In this document: positions 1 to 11,812 of the stretch, one piece after another
Layout of the letters: the number at the start of each line of letters is the position of its first letter
How positions within the stretch are numbered: the stretch's first letter is position 1
Source: Symbiodinium microadriaticum
Lineage: Eukaryota; Sar; Dinophyceae; Suessiales; Symbiodiniaceae
Length of the DNA: 64,000 nucleotides
Assembly (NCBI GenBank): GCA_001939145.1
Contig: LSRX01001145.1
Coordinates: forward strand, 1 to 64,000
Direction: 5' to 3'
Translations under genes and position numbers: made by a program
Notes under the pieces: model-generated
Seen by the model: only the letters and a program-made list of their open reading frames with translations
The model's database searches: none
Told to the model about the DNA's origin: nothing

Positions 1-17
1 ACACACACACACACACA
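1..17. repeat. (CA)n microsatellite at window edge
   Basis: The window opens inside an AC dinucleotide repeat that probably continues to the left. Confidence 0.9.
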
Positions 18-40
18 GGCACACCTTCACACAACGTCTC

Positions 41-160
41 TATGCACTTGACTCTGTGACAATATGATTCGATGTACTTCACTCGATGTATTTCATTCTC
101 TATGCACTCGACTCTGTGACAATATGGTTCGATGTCCTTCACTCGATGTATTTCATTCCT
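41..160. repeat. 60-bp tandem duplication
   Basis: Two adjacent 60-bp units starting TATGCACT (41 and 101) differ at only a few positions. Both contain TTCGATGT and TCACTCGATG. A degraded third unit begins near 170. No gene is seen in it. Confidence 0.8.
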
Positions 161-2441
161 TGTCATATCTATGCACTCGATACGCTGCACTTCATTCGAT
201 GTCTAACGCTGTGTACCCGATCCATCGATGTAATATTTTCATCGATACAATATATGCCATATCGCAATAACAGTCATAGCGCTAAACTCTTCGCGAATGA
301 TGCTTTCGGGCCACATGTCTTCTAGTCAGGGACAAGCGAGCAGAGCAGAGAGAGCATGCCATCATTGTGCGCCGAATCATGTGGCCCAAATGCATGGAAA
401 CGAGGTGAAAGACGCAAGCTTCAAGCCCAAGCCCATCCCAAGCCCACCCCCAACACGCTGCATGTTCTGGACTCCAGACTTCCATCCTAGACACGGAGCC
501 CGAAGCCAGCAAGGTGCAGCTTCAGTGACTCGGCGCGACATGCAGCAACATCAACTGAAGGCCCCAAGACTTCCTGGACACTAAACAACCCCGAAAATGA
601 AGAACATTGGTTCAACACGCGTATGGTCTCTTCAGACGGAACCCTCGATAACAGAAAACTTGAGTACCGTACTGCCCGGTGCATGCGAACACAGGCGGGG
701 GCACATGCCACCGATCAGGGTCAGCCATGGCGCAAGAAACCCAATCGAAGTTTCAGACGCTGGCTCGGAATCTCAAAACCGCAGACCACTCAGCTTCAGG
801 AATGTCGGTGAAATCATAGTTTCGGCATACGGCGGTTGGGATGCTGTGCCGGAAGGTCGTTCAGGCACCACTGGAGTACGATGTGGCCCGGCTTGAGCAT
901 GTACATTCGTCCTCAACTCGTTTCGCAACATTCCATCGTCCTTTCAGGTGGGCCTTCCTGGCGAGGCCGAGACAGAGGCGGAGGCCGAGGCTGAGCCGAT
1001 CAAACGAACTGCTGAACTGAACTGCGTCTTTTCGCTACCGGTTTGTGGTGGGCTTCGGGTGGTAGTCGATGTTCCTGCGGTCTTAAAGAGCAGGAGCTGC
1101 AGATCTTCGATGCCCCCTGCGGCAATCACGTAGGGAGGTCGGATCCTTTGACCGACGCGGTGCTGGAAGGACCGCCCCATGCCACGGCTATCACTCAGGC
1201 TGAAGATTACAGGCACCGTGCAGGGCTATCCTGCAGGCCGGGGTGTCACATGTTCTTCTTCCCCAATTCTCGACAGCCAAAGTCTCAAGGTGACTGGCTT
1301 CACCTCACCCGACAAGAAGTGGCACGGTTGCAGGCGTTGCTTGCGGGGACGAGAGAGAAGTCAAGATAATCTCCGCCAGCTGCATTGCATCATGAGGGCT
1401 CAGCTCAGCAGCCATCAGGAACTTTAGGCAAACCACCACTGTTAAGCCCCGATTGGGAGGCGGCAGAGACGATGTCGCTCGCGCACGACAACACAAAAAC
1501 TTTCGTCATCGTCATCAATTTGACCGGGGGGGATAGCTCTTGCTCCAGGGGCAACTGTCCATCGTGCTGGACAGGGAGATTTCCGCACTTGGTTGGCGAT
1601 TGGCGAAGAAATCGGAGACGGGCTCCGTTGTTGAACGCTTCACGTCCGAGCAATTATCGAAGGGTGTTATGGTCGGCATTTAGTTTAGTCTCGCCAAACC
1701 CGTCTCTCTTGTGGGAATCCGGCACCATTTGAAGCTTGTTGCAGGAGTCTTTAATGTCACCTCGCGGGAGCGCGGTTATGTCCCAAGAAAAAAGTTGCCG
1801 TGGAAATGCAGTATTGCCTTTGGGCCGGAAGAAGTCTTTTCGCTGGGCGAAAATTGTCATGCATTATGGGCAACACCTACATAGGCATCACGGCCAGGTG
1901 TCTGGAATGAAACGGTGCGGATTCTTGTTCAAGCGCATGTCAACAAATTCAAGCTTAGTGTGGAAATTAGTTGCCATCGCATTGCAAGTTTCAGTGCGCA
2001 TGCACTGTTGTTTTCTTTTTTGGGACCCAGCGGAGCTGGCATGGCTCTAAGAGTTCGTATCCATGAACTGGCCAGGAACAGGGGGCGTTGGATTCCGACC
2101 TGCGAGAGGTATGGGCAGTGGCCTTGTGTCTCGTGTGCCGTGTCCGTTGGTAAGACCTTCTCAACATGGCTTGGGCATGAGGTGCGCCTGGATCTTTGTG
2201 CCCGAGCCCTTAGCAGACAGCGCGGTGCGACTTGCTAACTCACCCCTCATTACCCATGCTAGTGCCTGCTTTGCCGCTCACTTCAGGCCCCGAAGCGTGG
2301 ACGAGTATTCCCTCGCCTGGAGCTCTGTTACGTGGGAATGCACCGTGTTGGTTGAAAGCCTGGAAAGAAAGGCTGGGCACAAATAGACGTGGAAATGGCC
2401 TACCTGGAGGAGCCTGCCGCGATTTGTCGGACGTGCCTTAG
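161..2441 (+). other. No complete gene; one SH3b-like fragment
   Basis: I see no complete gene. A short stretch at about 800-848 reads NVGEIIVSAYGGWDAV on the + strand after an AG acceptor. It resembles the 'G..v.gy..gW..v' core of the SH3b-like modules further right (9.5 kb, 11.7 kb), so it may be an exon of a related gene. An open + frame at about 1540-1860 contains no family I recognise. Confidence 0.3.
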
Positions 2442-2525
2442 GCTGACAGCCTTGCAGGCCCTCGAGTTTTCATGGCCGGGAATTCCTGGCGAGTTCGTGA
2501 CATACACCGTGCAATGGAGGACGCG
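2442..2525 (+). CDS. Exon fragment with fibronectin-III-like core
   Basis: After an acceptor (TTAG|G) the frame reads a leucine-rich lead-in followed by LEFSWPGIPGEFVTYTVQWR. The pattern 'SWPG(L/I)...Y.(V/L)(E/Q)W' recurs at 8340-8395, 9720-9780, 21316-21340 and 45960-46005 in this window. In the 9.7-10.1 kb copy it is followed by a typical FN3 second half, so I read it as the B-C strand region of an FN3-like domain. The gene start and the flanking exons are not resolved. It lies just upstream of the D-amino-acid-dehydrogenase-like gene on the same strand and should be a different gene. Confidence 0.5.
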
Positions 2526-2639
2526 TTGCTGTCCTAGCATCCAATGAGGGGAACTGGAAACTGTCAGGAGCAGCGCAGATGGAGTTTCTGACGAGAGCCA
2601 GGCCGTTAACTTTTGAGTCCAGTCTGCGTATAGTGTCTG

Positions 2640-2745
2640 TGTATGAAGCGCATATATGCATATGCACGCACACAGACACAGAGACGCATGCGCCCGCGCA
2701 TACGCATACACATGCATGCATGCTACATGCATATTCCCAGAAACT
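2640..2745. repeat. Alternating purine-pyrimidine tract
   Basis: An uninterrupted-looking run of CA/TG/GC steps (ATATGCATATGC, CGCATGCGC, ACATGCATGCATGC) with several short palindromes. It has the sequence character of Z-DNA-prone DNA and carries no coding signal. Confidence 0.6.
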
Positions 2746-2941
2746 CGGGCTGGTAGATGCTGGTAGCAAACCTGGCAGGCGGAACCAGTCCAGGGTGTCC
2801 AGGAGGCCCTGGGCTGAGCTCTGTGTGCAATGGCCACGCATTGTGCTGTGATTTTGCTGCGACTCTCTATCAACTTCCACATCTCTTGTCTCTTGTCTTG
2901 GCCTCACTTGTCCGTGTTGCTAGCGGCTAGCGGTGGCCGCC

Positions 2942-4921
2942 ATGATGAACCTACTGCATGGCCTCATACGACGGCCCCACCGACAACGTCATGTCCTTGT
3001 TCGCCAACTTGGAAGCTTGTCGGCGGAGCGTGAGGAGTGTGAGGATCTTGTGATCGGCGCCGGCGTTGTCGGAATCTGCACAGCCTACAGCCTGGCGAGA
3101 CAGGGTCGCCGCGTGAAGGTCTTGGATCAGAGCTCCGGCCCTGCTCAAGGCTCCAGCTGGATCAATGGCACCCTCATCTGCCCATCCCTGATGTTGCTTG
3201 GTGAAAGCCATGAAGCCCAAAGCGGCCCTTTTGTTCGCCCCAAATCACCACTAAGCCCTAAGCCCCAAAGCACTCCTCAGACGCAAAGCTTGCCTAAGGC
3301 TGCCCTGGACTGGGCCTCAACTGATCCCGAAGGTCTTCAAGTCCTTCTATCAGCCTGGGCATCCACTGAAAGTCCATCCCAGAGCCCTCTTATCTTCCGA
3401 TACTTATTTCTTTGGGCTGCACTACCTGGCATCCTGTCGGCCAGGTCATGGCAAGAGGACCACGAGACGTCTGGCGAACCTGGCGCGCTACTCCCGGCAC
3501 TGCTTGGAGGGTCTGCTCCGGAGCCACCAGGAGCTGAACGGTTACATGGATCGGAAGGCAAAAGGGACCCTTCAGGCCCGGAGGGCAAAGGTAAACTAAG
3601 AAAGCAGCACTTTTACTGCAGATCCGCCCCCCCAAGGTCTTTGAGGACAAGGCAGCCTTGCAGGCATGTCTGGATGCGTCTGAGCAGATCCAGCACGCCG
3701 GGGTTCCACTAAATGTGGTCCGGGACGAGAACATGGAGGGCGCTAGCGACAACCTCGCCGAAAGGCTGCGGCGGCAGGGCCTCGAGGCACTCTACCTCTA
3801 CTCACCTCTTGATACCAACGGGGATTGCGCGAGATTCACTCACTTCCTAGAGCGTCAATGCCAAGAGCTCGGTGTTGGCTTCGAGTACGATTCTGCCGTG
3901 CAAGGTTTTCAAGAGAAGAGTGGGCTGTGGGAGGTCGTGTTGCGAGAGCAGAAACCCATTCGGACAAGGAATGTAATTCTTTGTGCCGGTGTTGGCAGCC
4001 CTGTATTGGCGGCCATGCTTGGCCTACGATTGCCGATGGCTCCTGTAAAGGGATATGCCATCACGGTCCCACTGAAGCCTGGAGTCCAGCAGCTCTCTTC
4101 CAACGTCGTCCAGGATTCAAGCAAGCTGTACCTTGCACCTTTGGGCCCTGATTTGGTTCGAATTACTGGATTCGCTGAATTTGCAGGTTTCGATTGTTCC
4201 GTTGACCTTGATCGGGCGACCATCTTGGCGATGCAAGCAGAGAAGCTTTTGCCAGACTGCACCTTGCATCAAATCTGACGTCGTGGAGCTGGGGTACTGT
4301 ACTTGGAACAACCCGTCGTGCAAGTGGTTACAGCTGTCTGATGGATATCGTGCAGGAGTTTGCTTAAGCTCTCCTATCTGTTGATGTATTGTGGATTGCG
4401 CCGTGGGTTTGTAAAGGCTTCGGTCGTGCGGTGTTAACACATGCACTTCTGTTAATTTCTCTAGCGTATTGAGAGGGACGTCGATGGCCGGCTCGACTGG
4501 AGCGTGAGATTTAACAGGAGCTGCGACTTGTTTGTCTGTCATGTCAAGCAAGGTTTGGATTGGGACCGAGCTGAGTACCACACTGGCCTGCGTCCTCTCA
4601 GTGCCGATGATGTCCCCATCATCGGCGAAGCGAAGCCGAACTTCTTCTTGAACACAGGGCATGGTTCTAAAGGTCAGCAACCGTCAACACAAGCCATGTC
4701 AGTAGCATGTGACACTGAGTTTTAGGCCATTTGATGCAAAAGAGCCTTCCTGCGAAGGCTGGACACATGCAGCCGGAAGTGGACAGCTTGTGGCAGACCT
4801 CATTGCTGGACGCGAGCCAGATCTCGATCCCGAGAGTTATAGTCTGGGACGGTTTTCTACCTTACATCAAAAAGATGCTCCTTACAACTTCCATCTCGAG
4901 ACACTCGGTCTCACTCCGTAG
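2942..4921 (+). CDS. D-amino-acid dehydrogenase (DadA-like) FAD oxidoreductase
   Basis: Predicted exons: 2942-3192, 3299-3590, 3622-4258, 4553-4672 and 4758-4921, joining in frame to 487 aa. The family (DAO superfamily, DadA-like) oxidises D-amino acids to 2-oxo acids with FAD and passes electrons to a quinone or other acceptor. The N-terminal Rossmann motif VIGAGVVGICTAYSLARQG is at about residues 40-58. The second exon gives the family block LANLARYSRHCLEG followed by RKAKGTLQAR. The third gives NVILCAGVGSPVLAAMLGL and the substrate-side MAPVKGYAITVPLKPG. The last two give AEYHTGLRPLSADDVPIIGE, FLNTGHGSKGWTHAAGSG and QLVADLIAGREPDLDP, the C-terminal FAD-binding region. About 40 residues rich in Arg and hydrophobics precede the Rossmann fold, resembling a mitochondrial presequence (inference). 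Length slightly exceeds bacterial DadA. I chose the first ATG before the presequence; GTG 2933 is in frame upstream. Intron 3 uses a GC donor. Confidence 0.88.
3591..3621 (+). other. 31-nt micro-intron
   Basis: Sequence between GCAAAG and ATCCGC starts GTAAAC, ends TACTGCAG and contains an in-frame stop. Removing exactly 31 nt restores the DadA-like frame between TLQARRAK and IRPPKVFED. A second 31-nt intron occurs at 43059-43089 in an unrelated gene. Confidence 0.7.
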
Positions 4922-7892
4922 GTTTACATTTAGAGAGCACAGAAAGTGCGAATTCCCGCCATGGTTTTGAACACGGACAGATGGGACAAGTCGTGCTGGC
5001 AGTCTCATGCGACGGCATCCCATATGGTGTCATGTGCCCGGGTTGCCCAAGGACAAACCCGGGCGTCATGATGTGTAGATAGGATTGTCTTTTAAGTCTT
5101 TTGGCTGGACATCCTCCTGGCCAGCAAAAGCATCCTGAGAAGTTGGCAATTCTCTCAGAGCATGGGCTCGCACAAAGTCGCTTGTCGGCCCGAGGAGATG
5201 CAGACGGAGGTCCAGGGCTGCAGCGCTTCAGGGAAGATTCCATCAGGGAGGAAAGAGATGTGGTGCTGCGCTGCAAGGACGGTCCGAGGCCGGGGGACTT
5301 GGAGTGCGAGCCCCGGGTCGAGCCTATCCGCCTTTTTCCGCCTATCTGTTCTGTAGTCATCTCTAGTCCTTTTGGCCTTCGGGGGACGAGGTGCACATCG
5401 TCACGTGCGTTGGTGCACGGCCTGCCCCAGGCCACGTGCATCCAGGCACCATTTGTGGACAGCAGCACAGAAGTGCCTTAGACGTGGCAGACGTGGCATA
5501 CATTGATGCAGGTTCGAGTTCTTGCCAGCGTGACAGGGCCACAAATCGACTTCGTGGAGCTGGAGATACTGGGTCCCTGGAGCTCCTGATCTCGAAATCT
5601 CAACTGCAGAGAGAGTTTCATGCGGCCCGGCGGCAGGACAGAGATTCGGACGGCCTCGCCGCTGCCTGGAGAAGATGTGAAGGACGGAAGGTTTGACCCT
5701 CATCGCTCGACTCCTATGAGCTTGTTGATGTGAGGCTCTTGGAGATCGTGACCTTCTTGGAGGCTCGGAGAGCACGAATCTGCAACGATGTTGAACCATC
5801 TCCAGCTTGAACACTTGTTGCAGGCTACCGAGGTGGATGCCTGCGATCCTCGTGCAGCGGAGCCACCCTTAACAGGGGACGACAGCATGACCTTCCCTCA
5901 GCGAACTTGCTCTACGATTGCTAGCAGGTTTCTTGGCTGCGACTACGCTGCACTCAACACATGCTGAGCAATGTCGCCGCTGCGGCTGCTCGTATGAGGA
6001 GCGTTCTGTTTGTTAGGCAGTTGCGGTGCACTGGCGTGAACCGAAGAGTCTGCGGCGAGTGTCGTGACTTGTTGGCTCCTCTGCAGGAGCACATAGAGCT
6101 CGAAGGAGAGCCTGTTCCAGTCAAGGAGAGCGCGGTGAGCAATCGCAGATGCTTGTAGTCGTTGCCATCGCGATATAGTTTCAGATTGGCTCTCTTTCGT
6201 ATGAGGAGCAGATCTCTGCAGGCCTCTTTGCCTGTGGCCACTTGTGATACGGGACCTTGCTTCGTTGTCACGAGAAGTCTCGCCAGATCCGGGCGTGGAG
6301 CAAGAAGCTTCCGAGGTCATCAGAGAGCCTTGCATCACAGAGTTGTCGAGCGATTGTCGGCTGCTGCAAGGCGAAGAACCAGCCCGATGCCTCTGACCCT
6401 GACGGCTTCGTGCAGCAGGAGGAGGAGCAGGACCAGGAGGAGGCTTCTGTCCTTGCGCTAGTATGATGTGAGACGGGACGTGCATGCAAAGCTTCAGATG
6501 GACCAAGGTTGAATCTGTCCAGTCGGCAGATGTTGAGAACGCCAGCGATATGGAAGCGGAAGAGGTTTGAAGGGGAAGCATGCTGTGCAAATCTGACAAG
6601 CGAAACTGAGCTCCCTCCGCGGTTTGTGCGCAGAGGAGCAGGATGATGACAGGATGGGGGAGGAGCTTGCGCCAGAGAAGGCCCGAGATGCATCTCTGTA
6701 GTGAGCGGCATGTATCGGGCCCTGTGCTGAATAAAGCGTCTGCCCATGCAGGATCCCACGGAAGCAGAGGCAAGCACAGAGGCAGATGGACGTTGCCAGG
6801 AGGACCGGAATCAAAGCGAAACTCTCGAGGGAAGAGTGCAGAGGAGGGTCTGAGTCCTCATGGTCACGTCTGAAGGATGTGGATGACAATGCCTGTTGGG
6901 AAGACTTCCTGGAAGCCGAAGATGGTGCACAGAGAGAAACCTTAGCCGCCTTAACCGCGACGGGTCTGGTCTCCGAGGCGAAGATGAGCCTCAGGTGGAG
7001 GTCCAAGCCGACATGGTCGAGGCCTTGAGCAAGAAAGCTTCTCGACGGCCGTAGAAAATCTACGCAGGGCATGGAGGACTTCACCGGTGCCCAGATCATA
7101 TCCTCGGAGGATCCGGTGAGCCCGTACTTGCTGAGATGCAGTCGTTGTGAACGGGACCATTTTATCATTGTCAGTCCCGTTTGGAGTGTACAAACAAGGC
7201 CGATGCTACATTTGCTATATAATACATGCAGGACAGACAAGGCCGCAGGCTGATAGCTTGACGGCTTGCCCGACGCCGAATCGTGCGCAAGAGAACTAAC
7301 GACAAGTAAGGGCCAACGTCGGAGGCCGACTTCCACCACTTCCCCACTGACAATGCTGCTTTAGCAGACCGGCCGTGTACAGCACGCCAACAATTGCGGT
7401 TCGGCTCTGTGCGGCAGAGAGAGCGCACGCCCCTGCATCTTCCTGCAAGAATCATGTATTGGATGGATAGTGGCTGCACTAGACCGCATGTGATGGGGAT
7501 GGCATGCCAACACAGGCATCCGTGCAGTCAGACGTCCAGCCGGAGCAGGAAAGTGTTGTGGAGAAGGTCGGGACCTCGTCAGAAGGGCGGACTCAAGCAA
7601 AAGCTGATATTAAGCCCGCTATGCCGCTATGTGCATCCTGGGGTCGGTTTTCAAAGGTGTTCTTCTCGCCGACAGCAATCAACATACTGTCTGCACCATC
7701 CGTATCGGCTTCTTCAAGAGGTGCGAGGTTTTGTCAACGCGCCCTGCGCGAGCTGTCTTGTCGATGTGTGCAGGACTTTTGGACTCAGGCACCGTGGTAT
7801 CTGGATGCGACTCAGTCAGAGCAGATACAGTCCATGATAAGAGGATTTTCCGTGAAGCGTTCAAGCCTTGGCTCCCGCTCCGACTGTGAGGC
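4922..7892. other. No recognised gene
   Basis: About 3 kb downstream of the DadA-like gene. The minus strand has two overlapping long open frames (5943-6773, 276 codons; 6494-7339, 281 codons) rich in Ser, Leu, Cys and Arg. Their composition looks like the antisense of GC-rich DNA, and I recognise no domain in either. Plus-strand frames near 5101-5481 and 7504-7889 are also open but unrecognised. Undetected exons of the following SH3b/FN3 gene may lie at the right end. Confidence 0.4.
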
Positions 7893-10478
7893 TTGAAATC
7901 TGGCTGGTTGAAGCTGGACGAGGAGAGCAAGGAGCAGCTGCTCTTGGGCGGTGAAGCCGAAGCCTGGATCTCCGTTGAGAGCTTGGTCGAGAAGGAAGCC
8001 AGGACCACAGAGGACGAGACGGATGGCATTCAGCACTCATCCCGGCAGGCGGAGAAATTGCTCGGGCAAGGCATCGAGTATCGAGCGATGCACGAGTTTC
8101 AGGGCTATCCCAGTCCATCAGAACTCGGGGAAAACATGCATGGAATGGCAATCAGCCAGGGAGAAGGATTGGTTGGCTATCCAAGTCATCACCATTGGAT
8201 TCGCCTCGTGGCCTCGGAGACCAAGACTGAGTTCATCTCACACTGGGTGTTTCAAGATCCTGGACGTCCGGTGCTTGAGGCGTCCTGGAGTCGACTGAAA
8301 GTCTCCCAGACGCCCTCGGGTGTCCTGCACCTCAGCTGGCCAGGTCTGGCAGTTTCTCCTTTGAGTACGGTCTACTACGCTCTGGAGTGGATCAAGCGCG
8401 GCGCAGACATAGCACTGGGCTGCGGTTTGACTCCTCGCCCTGCTCCTTGGCTTGGCTTTGTTTTTTTTTTAAAGGGGGGGTGCCATCTTAAGCAGGGCGC
8501 TCGGTTTTTGAAATTCTGAATGCTGAGGAGTGTACACTCGTGACATGTCCTGCGGACGTGCAGTTTCGAATAAGCCGCGGACTCAGATGGGATGTCACGG
8601 TGATGTAAGAGTCGTGGGCCATCTCTGGGCTCTTGGGGGGCGTGTTGGGTTTGTCGAGTCTGGCGCCGAAGCAGAGGTGCCTTCGTGAATGACCAAGAGA
8701 GGAGTTTGCACATCACGAGCCCCTGGCAGTCTGACTTTGTGGTGGAGCAGCCGCCGCCGGAGCCGCCAGAGGTGCAGGTGTCTGAGACGGCCGAGGCCCG
8801 GGAGGCGCAGCTGGAAACTGAAGCTGAACTCCCTATCACTTCTCCGGATGCGGAACCGGCAGAAGCGGTGGAAGACGAAGCCGCCTGCCCGAAGGAGTCT
8901 GAGAGCCTTGCTCCAGCTGAGAAGATCAGCGGGAGCTCTGATGCTGCGACGGAGCCTTCCAAAGGCAGTCACGAGAGCTCAGGCACGGGAGGTGAAGCAA
9001 AGACGATGCAGCCTGGGCACAGCTCCTGGTTTCAGGTAGTGCATCGTGGCGGCGTTTTCCTTCGTGACGGTCGAAGCAGTGAGTGTGCGTCGAAAGGTCG
9101 GCTGGCGTTCGGGCAACGCGTGTTCGGAGTTCTGAGCGGTGAGTGGCTCCATGTTGAGAAAGACTCGCAAAACGAAGCGGTGGAGGGCCCCCTGTACGCG
9201 CTGGTGGACGGCAAGGACTGGGGCCTGGGAGCTCTTATGGAAGAGGTGCCTCTGGAAGCAGCCGCAGAAGCGGAAGCAGAAGCGGAAGCGGCAGAAGTGG
9301 AAGCGGCACCGGGCTCGGAGCCTCGACCCGAGCCTCCCCAGCCGCCCCAGCCTGAGCCCGGCGAAGCGATCAAAAAAGCAGGGCCTGCTCAGAAGGCTCG
9401 CCAAGCAGCCATACGCCGTGCTGCTGCGGTTGCAGAGGAGGTTCTGGCCAGACCTCTTGAATATACCGTGGTAGCTGAAACGCCAGCATATTGCGAGCCG
9501 GCACCACAGGCATTGCCTGCACCAGGAGGATTATTTCGTGCGGGACAGACGGTCACGGGGTTTCCTGGCAATGCCAGCTGGATTCGGGTAGCGTCAGCAG
9601 ACGCTGGAGGCGAGTGTTGGGCTCCGATCAAAAGTGCTGGTTCTGCAAAGGAGGTTTTCCTGAGTCCGGCCTGGGCACAGCTGCAAGCTGAGGAAGTCTT
9701 CAGTGAAGCCTTGGTGGTGAGCTGGCCAGGTCTTGCAGCCCCCAAGCCCCCATATGTTGCAGCCTACAGCATCGAATGGAGGCTTACTCCGGGCGAGGAG
9801 CTACCTATCGGCGCAGGAGACGGGCAAGACTTCAAGAAGAGTGGGTACGCGCTGAGTCTCCAGCCACGTGCCATGGCGGGCACTGACATACTTGCCCTAA
9901 ACTGTAAACTGTAAACTTCATCGATGTAACACTTTGCCAGATCCTACATAGGCTTGACGCACTTCAGCAGAAGCTCAGGTGCTACCCTGCATGGGTTGCC
10001 TCCGGGCGCCGCAGTCCAGCTGCGAGCTGGAGTTCGCGTGGCTGCGCAAAGCGCAGGGCAAGCGGATTTTCGGCTGATGGGTCCTTGGCAAGATTTTACA
10101 ACGGGCAGCCCTCTAACTGAAGAGGAGGAGGCAGAGCCAGCGAGAAGCATCGATCCCTTTGGTGCTGCTCGTGGAGGGTGCGAAGGCAGCCAATGCCGTG
10201 GCTACGTAGCAGATTTGGATGCGATGGCATCGGTCGGTGCCAATGCTAACTTCCTGGTACACAAAGCGATTTGTGTGCGCTGCGGCAAGTCCTTCGAAGC
10301 GCACGAACGTATCGAGGCGTCTGTCTCGGCGTCACGCCGAGGCAGAGCTGCAAAAGTGGTGCAGGTCGCGAAGCTGTCTGAGCCCAACTCTGGGGGGCCT
10401 CCCGAGGATGATGAGAACTTAAGAACGTTTCAGGCCTTTGCCTTGCAAAACACGTGGCCACTTCTTCTGGTCTTATGA
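7893..10478 (+). CDS. Multidomain SH3b-like / FN3-like / Cys-His protein
   Basis: At least three exon blocks: about 7893-8412, 8685-9880 and 9957-10470. Boundaries are approximate, and neither start nor end is resolved. Block 1 holds SGWLKLDEES, then GLVGYPSHHHWIRLVA and an FN3-like half with LHLSWPGLAVS and YYALEWIKRG. Block 2 begins with an acidic Glu/Pro-rich linker. An SH3b-like domain follows (VFLRDGRSSECASKGRLAFG, SGEWLHVE, LYALVDGKDWGLGALMEEV), then an Ala-Glu and Pro-rich linker, a second SH3b half (FRAGQTVTGFPGNASWIRVA) and FN3 strands LVVSWPGLAAPKP and AAYSIEWRL. Block 3 supplies the FN3 second half (LHGLPPGAAVQLRAGVRVAA, GPWQDFTTG) and a possible zinc site with CEGSQCRGY and CVRCGKSFEAH. 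No signal peptide or catalytic residues are visible, so a scaffold or binding role is inferred. Similar modules recur at 11.7, 21.2 and 44.5-47.3 kb, consistent with one very long gene or a repeated family. Confidence 0.6.
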
Positions 10479-11699
10479 GTGTGGTATCAGGCTACAGGGA
10501 AGCTGTTGTGCAGGTGGTGCACGCAATGGTCTTTGTCCGTGACCGTGCCAGCGTGAAGGGCAGGCCCTAGCAAGAGAGAAACTGGGTTGAACCCTGTCAG
10601 TCCCTGTCAGCTCTGCACGAGGACGCTGGGTGTTCTCAAATCAGGAGAACGTGTGCGAGGATGGCAACGTTCAGGCAAGAGCAAGCAGCTTGTCCATGCC
10701 GCTTGCCACTCGCAGAAGTGCTCCGCCAAGGCTGGCTGCAGTTGAGCCGGACCAGCTCGCTAGACGTCTCCAAAGAGATTCGGGACTGGGAGCCGCAGGG
10801 CGTTTAGTGTTCTGCACAAACTCTGGAACAAAACTCCTTACACAAGTGGCCTGGTCTCTTTGCAATGGTTTTGTACTCTGGGATCCAAGGGCTAGGCCGC
10901 AGTTCAAGGCTGGCTGACCGGCTTCCGAAGCCCCAAGCCCTGTCACGAACGGATGAGGGATCCCTAAGCCCAGCAGGTAGCGAAGCATCGGAGCAGAAGT
11001 TCAATCGACCCATGACATGTCGCGAGCATGACAGCGACTTTTCACAGTTTTTAATTAAAAGCATGACCCATTCATCGCAGGATTCATGGATTCTGATTCA
11101 CGGCGCCGAAGTTGGGCTCGGAGCTCTGACGCGCGTTTGCACGGGCTTTGTCTTGCGATCGCGAACTGCGAGGCTTGGCCAGCTGATGCAGGAAGTCAAC
11201 GAGACGGCCGTGGAAGCCGCGCTGCACAAGGCATGCACTGCACAGGAGAGCTCTTCCAACCTTGAGGTTGGTCGTGCCCAGGGCACAAAGCAGGATGTCC
11301 CTGTGACCAAAGCCAACGCAGGCCAAGGATGTAACTTATAACCCCGGCTTCCGCGGACCCTTTGCAGAAAGGCTCAAGTGCACGGTCATCTGCGAAAGCC
11401 CTGAGCCCAGATCTGGCAAAAGGTACACTGACACTCACGATCCAGCAGGCTGTACAACGCTGTGCATGCAGACGGATCCAGGCTGGCCAGATGGCTGAGA
11501 TGGAGCAGGCTGCTAGAGACACCAGGCGGAGCGAAAAAGCGTCCTCTGAATCGGATGTAATGTCGAAGCCAGAGCAGGTCTGTCCTGGGAGTGCCGATCC
11601 AGTTCAGCGTGGTTGGTAGCGCTGACCTTCCGATTCGGGCGAAGCCCTCCTCCGAAGAAGAACAGGCCTCCTCTGCATTGCCCAAGGAAGCGTGACAAA
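10479..11699 (+). other. No recognised gene
   Basis: Probably intron or intergenic. Short open + frames (10865-11341, 11362-11619) have no recognisable domain. AACTGTAAACTGTAAACT at 9899-9916 is a short direct repeat just upstream. Confidence 0.35.
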
Positions 11700-11719
11700 A
11701 TCGACCCCCGTGATTTCTT

Positions 11720-11812
11720 GTTTTTTTCTGAGGTTGGCGCCTTGAAGCCTGGTGCTGCTGTGCTGGGGTATCCCGTTGGCGAGTGGATGAAGATCGAGGC
11801 AGCGCGCTGGCG
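11720..11812 (+). CDS. Exon fragment, SH3b-like half
   Basis: The + strand reads LKPGAAVLGYPVGEWMKIEA. This aligns by eye with FRAGQTVTGFPGNASWIRVA (9533-9592) and GLVGYPSHHHWIRLVA (8167-8214), so I take it as another SH3b-like half-domain exon of the same or a paralogous gene. Exon limits are not resolved. Confidence 0.45.

Noticed and set aside
5508..5520. GGTTCGAGTTC, possible tRNA B box
   Set aside because: No A box and no acceptor-stem pairing around it.
5943..7339. Two overlapping long minus-strand open frames (276 and 281 codons)
   Set aside because: Composition rich in Ser/Cys/Leu/Arg without any domain, overlapping in different frames, and opposite to the gene direction of the window. 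Most likely antisense of GC-rich sequence.
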